Of a DNA stretch of 43,619 nt, positions 28,501 to 37,771 are shown in pieces. The stretch lies in assembly GCA_026400155.1 (NCBI GenBank), contig JAPLPO010000178.1, forward strand, positions 1-43,619. Reading direction: 5' to 3'. Below the pieces are notes generated by a model. The model had not been told where the DNA came from and searched no databases. It saw nothing but the letters and a program-made list of their open reading frames with translations. The DNA is from Burkholderiales bacterium (GTDB lineage: Bacteria; Pseudomonadota; Gammaproteobacteria; Burkholderiales; Burkholderiaceae_C). The number at the start of each line of letters is the position of its first letter. Positions within the stretch are counted from its first letter, which is position 1. The translations under genes and the position numbers were made by a program.

Positions 28501-29076
28501 GCAAGCTACGCCAAACAGTATGAAGATTCTGTTCTCAAAGTCAAAGCCAAAGAAAGTTCCCTTGGCCTTTCCTTGCTTTCAGAAACTGTGGCTCGCCAGT
28601 TGTTCAAACTGATGGCTTACAAAGACGAGTACGAAGTGGCCCGCTTGCATACCGACAAACAGTTCCTGGAACGCGTCAAATCGCAGTTTGAGGGCGATTT
28701 CAAGGTTTTCTACCACTTAGCCCCACCCCTGCTTGCCAAACGCAATGAGAAGGGCCAGCTTCTCAAACAAAAAATGAGCCCTCACATGCTCTTGGCGTTC
28801 AAACTGCTTGCGCCTTTGAAGTTTTTGCGTGGCACTTCTTTGGATATTTTTGGTCGAACCGAAGAACGGCAGACAGAACGTGCCTTGATTCAAGAGTACA
28901 AAGATGCCATTGATGAGATGTTGGTATCTCTGAATTCAAAAAATCATGCCTTGGCCGTCAAGATGGCCAATTTGCCAGAACAAGTCAAAGGCTTTGGCCA
29001 CGTGAAAGAAAGAAACGTGGCTGCAGTGATGATTCAGTGGCAAAACTGCATGGACGAGTTCAGAAAAACAAATTAA
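25522..29076 (+). CDS. Indolepyruvate ferredoxin oxidoreductase family protein (fused single chain)
   Basis: 1184 aa; [98 protein letters not shown]. Confidence 0.95.
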   Translation: [1184 protein letters not shown]

Positions 29077-29144
29077 TTTGAATTCTGAGTTTGTCTTTGT
29101 ATTCTTCTTTTATATAGATTAATACATAGTAGTAGTAGATAAGG

Positions 29145-29176
29145 AGAGGCTTGTTCTGTGGACAAGTCTCTTTTTT
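29145..29176 (+). terminator. Rho-independent terminator downstream of the IOR gene
   Basis: AGAGGCTTGTTC-TGT-GGACAAGTCTCT stem (12 pairs, two G-T) followed by TTTTT. Confidence 0.75.
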
Positions 29177-29311
29177 CTTTACAGATCAATGCATTAAATC
29201 ATTTTGAAGCATGTGCACGAGCCTGCATTGGTGCTGTCGTCAAAACATGAACAACTTCTTCAAATCAAAATTTCTGTGGATAACTTGGCTCTTATCCCAA
29301 AACTATCCACA
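29157..29311. promoter_or_regulatory. Cluster of DnaA-box-like 9-mers
   Basis: TGTGGACAA 29157-29165 (8/9), TGTGGATAA 29275-29283 (perfect TTATCCACA, reverse), TTATCCCAA 29292-29300 (partial), CTATCCACA 29303-29311 (8/9), in an AT-rich intergenic gap. Confidence 0.55.
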
Positions 29312-29364
29312 TCTTTGTTCATTGACAAAGTAAATAAACAAGGTTTAAAAAAACCAATGGAAAG

Positions 29365-30255
29365 TCACGAATTAAAAAGACCAGCCCTAAAGTCATCGAC
29401 CGCTTGCATCAATTCTTCTCTGGTGTTCATGACAAAGGGGCCGTATTGAGCGATGGGTTCGTTCAAAGCTTGACCCGAAATTAACAATACTTTGGCACCT
29501 GGAGATCCTTGTATCACCACGCCATTGCCTTCATTTCGAAGAATGGCCATTCGGTTTAATTCGATCGCTGTTGATTGCTTCTCACTGACAACAGAAACTG
29601 AGCCCCGATAAACAAATAAGAAAGCATTGTGTTTTGGATCCAAAGCTTGTTCAAAGCGACTTGGCTTTTCAAAGTGAATATCCAAATAAAGTGTTTGAGT
29701 TGGAAAAAGCGATGGTGACCGGTGAACAGCACCAAGTGTGCCGTTGGACTCACCTGCAATGATGCGCACCTTGACCGACTCATGGGGCCAGGTTTCTGGA
29801 ATGCGATCAGTTTGAATATCGAGATAAGCAGGCGAGCACATTTTCTGGTGAGATGGCAAATTCAGCCACAGCTGAAAGCCTTCCATCACACCTTCTTCTT
29901 GTTCAGGCATTTCACTGTGCACAACACCTTTGCCAGCAGTCATCCATTGAACGCCACCATTTTGTAAAAGACCTTCGTTTCCTGCGCTGTCCTTGTGTCG
30001 CATGCGGCCGGAAATCATGTAGGTGACAGTTTCAAAACCTCTGTGAGGGTGATCTGGAAATCCACCACCATAGTCATTCGGGTCGTCGCTGCCAAAGTGG
30101 TCGAGCATTAAGAATGGATCGAGCCGACGTTGGTGAGTTTGTGTAAGTACCCGAGTGAGTTTGACGCCATCGCCGTCGCTGGTTGCTTGACCTGCTATCT
30201 GTTGCTCAACACTGCGCCCGATCAATGAGGTTTGGATTTTTTCTATATCAATCAT
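29365..30255 (-). CDS. Pirin family protein
   Basis: From ATG 30255: TRVLTQTHQRRLDPFLMLDHFGSDDPNDYGGGFPDHPHRGFETVTYMISGRMRHKDSAGNEGLLQNGGVQWMTAGKGVVHSEMP. Confidence 0.95.
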   Translation of the reverse strand: MIDIEKIQTSLIGRSVEQQIAGQATSDGDGVKLTRVLTQTHQRRLDPFLMLDHFGSDDPNDYGGGFPDHPHRGFETVTYMISGRMRHKDSAGNEGLLQNGGVQWMTAGKGVVHSEMPEQEEGVMEGFQLWLNLPSHQKMCSPAYLDIQTDRIPETWPHESVKVRIIAGESNGTLGAVHRSPSLFPTQTLYLDIHFEKPSRFEQALDPKHNAFLFVYRGSVSVVSEKQSTAIELNRMAILRNEGNGVVIQGSPGAKVLLISGQALNEPIAQYGPFVMNTREELMQAVDDFRAGLFNS

Positions 30256-30262
30256 AAAAAAT

Positions 30263-31378
30263 TTAGAGGCCTGAATAGTCGGTATAGCCTTTTGCACCAC
30301 CACCATAGAAGGTTGCTCTGTCGGGTGTGTTGTAAGGGCCGTTTTGTTGAAGTCTGCTTGCCAAATCTGGGTTGGCGATGAAGGCTTTTCCAAAAGCAAT
30401 CAAATCTGCGCCATGGCTCAATGCGCTTTTGGCGAGATCGTTGTCATAACCATTGTTGAGCATCCATGCGCCTTGGCCACCGGCTTGTTGATAAGCTGTT
30501 TTCAAGGCGGCGTAATCGAAGGGCTTTTCACCTTGCTGATAATCGCGCGCTGCACCTGTTGAGCCTTCGATGGTGTGGACATAGGCCAAATTAAGAGTGC
30601 CTAAAAAACCAGCAACATGCTCAAACAAATCCTGCGGTGAGGCATCGCTGGCATCGTTGGCCGGTGTGACGGGAGAGATTCGAATACCACAACGCCCGCC
30701 ACCAATTTCTTGTGTGACGGCGGTCATGACTTCTTTCAAAAAGCGAGTACGATTTTCAATGCTGCCGCCATAGGCATCTTGGCGTTGATTGCTGTCGGCC
30801 CTTAAAAACTGATCGACCAAATAACCATTCGCAGCATGGACTTCAATGCCATCGAACCCTGCCAGCATGGCGTTTTTGGCTGCATGCCGATAGTCAGAAA
30901 CGATGCCAGCTATTTCTGTCAACTCGAGGGCGCGCGGCATGGATGTTGGCTCAAAGCGTGGAATGCCATTTTCAATGAGGACCGTTTTTGATTTGGCCAC
31001 GATGGCAGAGGGTGCAACAGGCGCTTGTCCATTGGGCTGCAGGCTGGTGTGAGAAATGCGGCCCACATGCCAAAGCTGTATGACTATTTTTCCGCCTTGG
31101 GCATGCACTGCCGCTGTGACGGGTTGCCAAGCCGTGACTTGCTCGGCAGACCAAATGCCCGGAACATCTGCATAACCTTGGCCTTGATGGCTGATGGCGG
31201 TGGCTTCTGTGATGATGAGGCCTGCACCCGTTGCGGGGTTGGCGCGTTGCGCATAGTATTCAGCCATCAGAGCATTCGCCAACGCATGAGGCGCCCGATT
31301 GCGCGTGAGAGGTGCCATCACGATGCGTGTGGCAAGTTGCAATTGACCCGCCTGACAGGGTTCAAATAAATTTTTCAT
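30263..31378 (-). CDS. Alkene reductase / Old Yellow Enzyme family (NemA-like)
   Basis: From ATG 31378: MKNLFEPCQAGQLQLATRIVMAPLTRNRA...IVIQLWHVGRISHTSLQPNGQAPVAPSAI...FDGIEVHAANGYLVDQFL. Confidence 0.94.
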   Translation of the reverse strand: MKNLFEPCQAGQLQLATRIVMAPLTRNRAPHALANALMAEYYAQRANPATGAGLIITEATAISHQGQGYADVPGIWSAEQVTAWQPVTAAVHAQGGKIVIQLWHVGRISHTSLQPNGQAPVAPSAIVAKSKTVLIENGIPRFEPTSMPRALELTEIAGIVSDYRHAAKNAMLAGFDGIEVHAANGYLVDQFLRADSNQRQDAYGGSIENRTRFLKEVMTAVTQEIGGGRCGIRISPVTPANDASDASPQDLFEHVAGFLGTLNLAYVHTIEGSTGAARDYQQGEKPFDYAALKTAYQQAGGQGAWMLNNGYDNDLAKSALSHGADLIAFGKAFIANPDLASRLQQNGPYNTPDRATFYGGGAKGYTDYSGL

Positions 31379-32603
31379 GACGCAAAGCATACGATTTTTT
31401 TCGGCGCTCTGGTTGGCAATTTGTATCTCTATGGCGGCCGCTGTTTCATTGGGTATCACGCGCTTTGCCTATGCGCTGCTTTTGCCGCCCATGCGCGAGG
31501 ATTTATCGTGGACCTACACCTTGGCAGGCAGCATGAACACCTTCAATGCGCTTGGCTATTTGATTGGTGCGCTGATCACACCGCGCATTTTGAGTCAATG
31601 GGGCGCTGTGCGTGTTTTGTTAGGCGGCGCCTTGTTTGCGTCTTTGCTCATGGCCGCGACAGGCTTTTTTTCTGATACCAGCATTCTTTTGATTCAGCGT
31701 TTGTTGGCCGGCATCGCCAGTGCGGCGGTCTTTGTGTCTGGCGGGCTGTTGGCTGCCAGGCTGGGCACGCACTTGCCCGCACAGTCGGGTTTCTTGTTGG
31801 GTATTTATTACGGTGGTACGGGCTTGGGCATTTCTTTGTCGGCGGTTCTGGTGCCTGCGGCCGTGGACTTGGCCACCCAAGACGGGCAGATTCATGCTTG
31901 GGCGTGGGCGTGGTGGGCTTTGGGCCTTGCTTGTTTTGCCATGACTGTTTTGTTGTTTCTCATTCGCCGCACGATGCTGCAATTTATGCCTGAGCCCAAA
32001 GCAACAACGCCCACCGACGCCAATGCCGAAACGCGCGCGCTCAAAATGCATTGGCCGCAGTGGACGTTTGGTTTGACGGCGTATGGACTTTTTGGTGTGG
32101 GCTACATCGGTTACATGACCTTTGTGGTGGCTGTCTTGCGAGAGCAGGGGGCCAACGCTTCGCAGATTACTTTTTTTTACGCCATGCTGGGTTTGGCCGT
32201 GCTGGCCTCGTCTCGGGTTTGGGCCAACTTATTGAATCGCTATCGAGGCGGCCAAGCCTTGTCTATTTTGAATGCCCTGCTGAGTGTTGCAACCATCATC
32301 CCCGCGCTCACGTCGGCATGGCCTCTCATGATGGTGTCGGGTGTTTTATTCGGAGGCGTCTTTTTGTCGGTGGTTGCATCCACCACGGCCATGGTCAAAC
32401 ACAACCTGGCGCCGTCACAGTGGGCGGCAGGTATTAGTGTGTTCACCGTGGTCTTTGCTGCAGGACAAATTGTTGGACCCACGGTGGTGGGATGGATTGC
32501 GGATGGCCCGGGCGGACTTCAACGAGGGCTTGTGTTTTCAGCGGTCGCGCTGTTGTTGGGCGCTTTGTTGGCGTGGCAACAAAAACCGATTCCGCAAAGT
32601 TGA
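31377..32603 (+). CDS. YbfB/YjiJ family MFS transporter
   Basis: SMAAAVSLGITRFAYALLLPPMREDLSWTYTLAGSMNTFNALGYLIGAL; multiple TM helices. Confidence 0.88.
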   Translation: MTQSIRFFSALWLAICISMAAAVSLGITRFAYALLLPPMREDLSWTYTLAGSMNTFNALGYLIGALITPRILSQWGAVRVLLGGALFASLLMAATGFFSDTSILLIQRLLAGIASAAVFVSGGLLAARLGTHLPAQSGFLLGIYYGGTGLGISLSAVLVPAAVDLATQDGQIHAWAWAWWALGLACFAMTVLLFLIRRTMLQFMPEPKATTPTDANAETRALKMHWPQWTFGLTAYGLFGVGYIGYMTFVVAVLREQGANASQITFFYAMLGLAVLASSRVWANLLNRYRGGQALSILNALLSVATIIPALTSAWPLMMVSGVLFGGVFLSVVASTTAMVKHNLAPSQWAAGISVFTVVFAAGQIVGPTVVGWIADGPGGLQRGLVFSAVALLLGALLAWQQKPIPQS

Positions 32604-32610
32604 ATGGCCC

Positions 32611-33396
32611 TCAGCCGTCGTAGCCCGGACTTTCGCGATCGAGTTTGCGAATCAATGATGGCCAAACAAAGTTACCGCCCAAGCCGCCCGTTTGAACCTT
32701 CATGGCATGTGCTACGCCCGTCAAAACTTGGGGGTCGATGGCAATCAGATCTGAAGCCCTCGTTTGCCCCGCCAAGGCATCGACTTGAATGCGACACGTA
32801 TTTTCAAAAATGTACATTTGCAAAAATGCGTCGGCAATCGTTTTGCCCACAGTGAGCAAGCCATGGTTGCGCAGCATCAAATAGTTGGCATCTGCCAAGT
32901 CTTTTTGCAAACGCAATTTTTCATCATCCCGAATGGCAACGCCTTCGTAGTCGTGGTAGGCCAGTGACGCCAAAACAAAGGTGCTTTGCTGGCTGATGGG
33001 CAAAACGCCGTCCTTTTGCGCGCTTACCGCCACGCCCGCGCGCGTGTGCGTGTGAAGCACACAGCCGGCCTCGTGGCGTGCTTCATGTACCGCGCTGTGA
33101 ATGACAAAACCAGCAGGGTTAACCGGGTGCGGGTTGTCTGCATCAAGCTTGTTGCATTGCATGTCTACTTTGACAAGACTGGACGCCGTGATCTCATCAA
33201 ACATCAGGCCGTAGGGGTTGATTAAAAACTGGTGTTCCTCACCACTCACGCTGGCGGGCAATTTGGCGCTGATGTGCGTAAACACCAAGTCGCTCCAACC
33301 ATACATGGCCACCAAGCGATAACAGGCCGCCAAGGCCACGCGCAATTCCCATTCATCTGGGTGCATCTGAGTGCTGGGTTTGGGGCTTTGTTTCAT
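32611..33396 (-). CDS. Class II aldolase/adducin family protein
   Basis: MYGWSDLVFTHISAKLP...FLINPYGLMFDEITASSLVKVD...GCVLHTHTRAGVAVSAQ...LMLRNHGLLTVGKTIADAF. Confidence 0.93.
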   Translation of the reverse strand: MKQSPKPSTQMHPDEWELRVALAACYRLVAMYGWSDLVFTHISAKLPASVSGEEHQFLINPYGLMFDEITASSLVKVDMQCNKLDADNPHPVNPAGFVIHSAVHEARHEAGCVLHTHTRAGVAVSAQKDGVLPISQQSTFVLASLAYHDYEGVAIRDDEKLRLQKDLADANYLMLRNHGLLTVGKTIADAFLQMYIFENTCRIQVDALAGQTRASDLIAIDPQVLTGVAHAMKVQTGGLGGNFVWPSLIRKLDRESPGYDG

Positions 33397-33549
33397 GGTG
33401 CTTCCCTGGGTTTTTGGCCGAGCTTAGCGCGAGGGTGCTCTGGCATGGGTCGCGCATGGAACACGCGATACAGATAAAATCGAAGCCTTTGGCCATTGGC
33501 CCTTACGGCGCGAGCAGCGCCGGCCTTCAGTTGATGCACTGGTGATTTG

Positions 33550-35595
33550 ATGCTCTACCCAAAAGAATTTGATGTGATCGTCGTTGGCGGCGGCCATGCG
33601 GGCACCGAAGCCGCGTTGGCGGCTGCGCGCATGGGTTGTCAGACACTTTTGCTGTCTCACAATATCGAAACCCTGGGCCAGATGAGTTGCAACCCGTCTA
33701 TTGGCGGTATTGGCAAGGGCCACCTGGTCAAAGAGGTGGACGCTTTGGGTGGTGCCATGGGCATCGCAACCGACGAAGGCGGCATCCAGTTTCGAATCTT
33801 GAACAGCTCCAAAGGCCCGGCCGTTCGCGCAACGCGCGCTCAGGCCGATCGTATTTTGTACAAGGCCGCCATTCGCAGTCGCCTTGAAAACCAAGAAAAC
33901 TTGTGGCTGTTCCAGCAGGCTGTTGATGATTTGATGGTGGAGTCCAATGGCACAGAAGACCGTGTGGTGGGGGCTGTCACGCAAGTGGGTGTTCGCTTCC
34001 GTTCAAAAACGGTGGTTCTGACGGCGGGTACTTTTTTGGACGGCAAAATTCACGTTGGCTTAGAGAATTATTCTGCTGGCCGGGCAGGGGACCCTCCCGC
34101 GGTCAGTTTGTCTGCCCGCCTGAAAGAGTTGAAGTTGCCGCAGGGCCGCCTCAAAACGGGCACGCCGCCCCGATTAGACGGCCGGACCATCGACTTTTCC
34201 AAATGCCAAGAACAGCCGGGCGATGGCATGCCAGGCGGCTTGAACGCTGAAGCAGGTGTGCCTGTTTTCAGCTTCATGGGCCGCGCAGACATGCACCCAG
34301 CGCAGATGCCTTGCTGGATCACCCACACCAACGAGAGAACCCACGAGATCATTCGATCCGGCTTTGACCGAAGCCCCATGTTCATGGGGAAAATTGAAGG
34401 CGTGGGACCTCGTTATTGTCCCAGCGTGGAAGACAAGATCAATCGATTTGCCGACAAAGACAGCCACCAAATCTTCTTGGAACCCGAGGGCTTGACCACC
34501 CACGAGTTTTATCCCAATGGCATTTCTACCAGTTTGCCGTTTGATATTCAGTATGCCTTGGTGAGGTCTATGAAGGGGCTGGAAAATACCCACATCCTTC
34601 GGCCCGGTTATGCCATTGAGTATGACTACTTTGATCCGCGCTCCTTGAAGAGCAGTTTTGAAACACGCCAAATTGGCGGCTTGTTTTTCGCGGGCCAAAT
34701 TAACGGCACCACAGGGTATGAAGAGGCGGCGGCGCAAGGCTTGTTTGCTGGTATCAATGCCGCACTTCAGTGCCGCGCCATGGCTGGATCGGGCAGTGAT
34801 ATGGGCGGAGCATGGTTGCCCAGCCGTGACCAAGCGTACTTGGGCGTACTGGTTGATGACCTGATTACCAAGGGTGTTACCGAGCCCTACCGCATGTTTA
34901 CCAGCAGGGCAGAGTTCCGCTTGCAACTTAGGGAAGACAATGCAGACATGCGCCTGACAGAAGTGGGGCGAAAGCTAGGGTTGGTGGACGACGTGCGCTG
35001 GACGTCCTTTTGCACAAAACGCGAGGCTGTTTCACGTGAAACAGAGCGACTGAAGTCAACGTGGGTTAATCCAAGGAACTTGCCAGCGGCAGAGTCGGAG
35101 CGAGTTCTTGGCAAATCCATTGAGCACGAGCACAACCTTTTCGATTTGTTGAGGCGGCCTGGGGTTGCTTATGAAAGCCTCATGACTTTGGATGCCGACC
35201 GTTTTGTGGCAGAGGCTGTTTCACGTGAAACACTGGGCGATCTTTCGGCCTCTGTGATTGAGCAGGTTGAGATAGCGGCAAAGTACTCGGGCTACATAGA
35301 TCGGCAAAAGATAGAGGTTGAGCGCGCCGCCCACTTTGAAAACCTCAAGCTGCCAGCGAAACTTGACTATCTACTGGTGACATCCTTGTCGATTGAGGCA
35401 AGGCAAAAACTGGCCAAATACCGACCCGAAACCTTGGGCATGGCCTCGCGAATTTCGGGCATTACCCCCGCAAGCATTTCTTTGTTGTTGATTTATCTCA
35501 AAAGAGGCGGGTTCAAGGAGTTCATGGCGGTGAAGCCTGAGCCGCTGGAGCTTGAGGGCACAAATACAGAGGGCGCGGTGAGCCTGAAGTCATGA
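33550..35595 (+). CDS. mnmG: tRNA uridine-5-carboxymethylaminomethyl(34) synthesis enzyme MnmG (GidA)
   Basis: [71 protein letters not shown]. Confidence 0.97.
   Translation: MLYPKEFDVIVVGGGHAGTEAALAAARMGCQTLLLSHNIETLGQMSCNPSIGGIGKGHLVKEVDALGGAMGIATDEGGIQFRILNSSKGPAVRATRAQADRILYKAAIRSRLENQENLWLFQQAVDDLMVESNGTEDRVVGAVTQVGVRFRSKTVVLTAGTFLDGKIHVGLENYSAGRAGDPPAVSLSARLKELKLPQGRLKTGTPPRLDGRTIDFSKCQEQPGDGMPGGLNAEAGVPVFSFMGRADMHPAQMPCWITHTNERTHEIIRSGFDRSPMFMGKIEGVGPRYCPSVEDKINRFADKDSHQIFLEPEGLTTHEFYPNGISTSLPFDIQYALVRSMKGLENTHILRPGYAIEYDYFDPRSLKSSFETRQIGGLFFAGQINGTTGYEEAAAQGLFAGINAALQCRAMAGSGSDMGGAWLPSRDQAYLGVLVDDLITKGVTEPYRMFTSRAEFRLQLREDNADMRLTEVGRKLGLVDDVRWTSFCTKREAVSRETERLKSTWVNPRNLPAAESERVLGKSIEHEHNLFDLLRRPGVAYESLMTLDADRFVAEAVSRETLGDLSASVIEQVEIAAKYSGYIDRQKIEVERAAHFENLKLPAKLDYLLVTSLSIEARQKLAKYRPETLGMASRISGITPASISLLLIYLKRGGFKEFMAVKPEPLELEGTNTEGAVSLKS
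35028..35043. promoter_or_regulatory. parS: parS site 1
   Basis: TGTTTCACGTGAAACA, perfect 16-bp palindrome identical to the chromosomal parS consensus; inside mnmG. Confidence 0.92.
35217..35232. promoter_or_regulatory. parS: parS site 2
   Basis: TGTTTCACGTGAAACA, perfect palindrome, 189 bp after site 1; inside mnmG. Confidence 0.92.
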
Positions 35596-36299
35596 CCTTT
35601 GGCCCATCGCATCAGTTGAATATTCCTTTGGACCTTGACCGAGGTATTGATGCCCTAGGCTTGCGGGTGACCGAAGCGCAGCAGCATCAGTTGTTGGGCT
35701 ACATGGACCTGATTCAAAAATGGAACAAGGTCTATAACCTCACGGCGCTTAGAAACCCCCAAGAAATATTGACCCACCATGTGCTGGACAGTTTGTCTGT
35801 CATTTCGCCTTTGCTTCGGCACCTTGAGCAAAAAAAGGGTTCCGTAGAACCGGAGGTGAGTTTGCTGGATGTTGGCTCGGGCGGCGGTTTGCCTGGCGTG
35901 GTGATTGCAATCTGTTGCCCCTTTGTTCGAGTCACCTGCGTCGACACCGTTTCAAAGAAGGCCGCATTCATTCAGCAGGTGGCTGCCAGCCTAAAGCTGG
36001 CTAACTTGCAAGGTGTTCATGCTCGAGTAGAAAGCTTGTCTGGGCCCTTTGATGTGGTTTGCTCTAGAGCCTTTGCATCATTGCCAGACTTTGTGAATTG
36101 GTCTTTGGGCGCATTGGCCCAAGGAGGGGTTTGGATGGCCATGAAAGGCAAAACCCCCGAAGATGAAATGGCTGGTTTACCTTCCTCGACAGAAGTGTTT
36201 CACGTGGAACAGCTGAAAGTTCCCAGCTTGGATGCAGATCGTTGCGTGGTTTGGATGAAAAAATCAGCAACTTTGTCAGCGGCGGCAAGCTCGACTTGA
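35592..36299 (+). CDS. rsmG: 16S rRNA (guanine527-N7)-methyltransferase RsmG (GidB)
   Basis: [27 protein letters not shown]...[17 protein letters not shown]; overlaps the mnmG stop. Confidence 0.96.
   Translation: MTFGPSHQLNIPLDLDRGIDALGLRVTEAQQHQLLGYMDLIQKWNKVYNLTALRNPQEILTHHVLDSLSVISPLLRHLEQKKGSVEPEVSLLDVGSGGGLPGVVIAICCPFVRVTCVDTVSKKAAFIQQVAASLKLANLQGVHARVESLSGPFDVVCSRAFASLPDFVNWSLGALAQGGVWMAMKGKTPEDEMAGLPSSTEVFHVEQLKVPSLDADRCVVWMKKSATLSAAASST
36197..36212. promoter_or_regulatory. parS: parS-like site 3 (one mismatch)
   Basis: TGTTTCACGTGGAACA, 15/16 to the parS consensus; inside rsmG. Confidence 0.7.
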
Positions 36300-36339
36300 G
36301 TTTCGCCCATTACACTTGGGCTAAATTAGAAGGCCTTTG

Positions 36340-36954
36340 ATGTTTGGAATTTCTGACTATGGTGCTTTTGTGGCCGCCTTTGTATTGCTTTTGTTCCTGC
36401 CAGGCCCGGGAAACTTGGCTCTGATTACTTCAACCTCTCAAGGCGGCATGATGGGTGGCTTTGCATCCGTCATGGGTTTGCTCTTGGGTGATCAAATCTT
36501 GTTGTGGATGACTGTTGCTGGGGTGGCGGCACTTTTGCAAACCTATCCCCATTTGTTTTTGTCCTTGCAATGGGTGGGTGCGGCGTACCTTGCCTGGCTA
36601 GGCGCCAAAATGGTTTTTGCCAAGCCCGGAGAGGGGCCTTCCATCAAAATTACACCGGGCAAGTATTTCAAAGAAACCATGTTCATTACCTTGCTCAACC
36701 CCAAAGCCATCATGTTCTTTTTTGCGTTTTTTCCGCAATTCATCAACCCAGAGCAACACCTTGGAATGTTAACTTTTGTTTTCATGGCGGCTACCATTGC
36801 CTGTTTGGGATTTGTGTACTGTTTCGGGGTTGTGCTCATCACTCACAACATGGCGCAACGCCTTCGTGCCCATCCCAAATTTTCCGGATTCCTCCAAAAA
36901 GTGGCTGGATTGTTTTTGATAGGTTTTGGTATCAAATTGGCCCTTGGTAAATGA
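36340..36954 (+). CDS. LysE/RhtB family translocator
   Basis: FVAAFVLLLFLPGPGNLALITSTSQGGMMGGFASVMGLLLGD...LNPKAIMFFFAFFPQFI. Confidence 0.93.
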   Translation: MFGISDYGAFVAAFVLLLFLPGPGNLALITSTSQGGMMGGFASVMGLLLGDQILLWMTVAGVAALLQTYPHLFLSLQWVGAAYLAWLGAKMVFAKPGEGPSIKITPGKYFKETMFITLLNPKAIMFFFAFFPQFINPEQHLGMLTFVFMAATIACLGFVYCFGVVLITHNMAQRLRAHPKFSGFLQKVAGLFLIGFGIKLALGK

Positions 36955-36982
36955 GCACACCCGCTAAAAAAGAAGTTTAAAA

Positions 36983-37753
36983 ATGGCAAAAATTTTCTGT
37001 GTTGCAAATCAAAAGGGCGGTGTGGGCAAGACCACGTCAACGGTCAATTTGGCTGCCGGTTTGGCGAAGGTGGGGCAGCGTGTCTTGTTGGTTGATCTCG
37101 ACCCTCAGGGCAACGCCACCATGGGCTCGGGTGTGGACAAGCGCCAATTGGAGCTCAGCGTTTACGACGTTTTGCTTGAGTCCGCCAGCATCCATGAGGC
37201 GGCTATTTTTTCAGAGAAATGCGGCTATCACGTGTTGGGTGCCAACCGTGAATTGGCGGGTGCTGAGGTCGAACTGGTTGACCTTGAAAGGCGCGATCAG
37301 CGGCTGAAGGCGGCCCTCGAAGTGGTCGACAACGATTTTGATTTTGTCTTGATTGATTGCCCGCCTTCCTTGTCCATGCTCACCTTGAATGGTTTGTGTG
37401 CGGCGCATGGCGTGATCGTACCCATGCAGTGCGAATACTTTGCCCTTGAAGGGTTGACAGATTTGGTCAATACCATCAAGCAAGTTCATGCCAACCTGAA
37501 TCCCGATTTGAAGATCATTGGCTTGCTCCGCGTCATGTTCGATCCGCGAATTACCTTGCAACAACAAGTGAGCGAGCAATTGAAATCGCACTTTGGCGAC
37601 AAGGTATTCAACACCGTGATTCCCAGAAATGTCCGCTTGGCCGAAGCCCCAAGCTATGGCTTGCCAGGCGTCGTGTTTGACCCTTCCGCCAAGGGCAGCC
37701 AAGCTTTTGTGGAGTTTGCCAAAGAGCTGGTCCAGCGCATACCCACTCTTTGA
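36983..37753 (+). CDS. parA: Chromosome partitioning ATPase ParA (Soj)
   Basis: MAKIFCVANQKGGVGKTTSTVNLAAGLAKVGQRVLLVDLDPQGNATMGSG; deviant Walker A. Confidence 0.97.
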   Translation: MAKIFCVANQKGGVGKTTSTVNLAAGLAKVGQRVLLVDLDPQGNATMGSGVDKRQLELSVYDVLLESASIHEAAIFSEKCGYHVLGANRELAGAEVELVDLERRDQRLKAALEVVDNDFDFVLIDCPPSLSMLTLNGLCAAHGVIVPMQCEYFALEGLTDLVNTIKQVHANLNPDLKIIGLLRVMFDPRITLQQQVSEQLKSHFGDKVFNTVIPRNVRLAEAPSYGLPGVVFDPSAKGSQAFVEFAKELVQRIPTL

Positions 37754-37771
37754 GGCCCCAGCCAAGTGATC

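Noticed and set aside
29120-29140. TAGTAGTAGTAG short tandem triplet repeat
   Set aside because: Too few copies to be notable; simple low-complexity intergenic sequence.
29204-29449. 81-aa plus-strand ORF between IOR and pirin
   Set aside because: Covers the DnaA-box cluster and runs into the pirin 3' end; no convincing RBS or homology-like motif.
34174-34926. 250-aa minus-strand ORF opposite mnmG
   Set aside because: Shadow ORF of mnmG.
36305-36321. GCCCA-N7-TGGGC hairpin after rsmG
   Set aside because: Only 5 bp and no T-run; likely chance.
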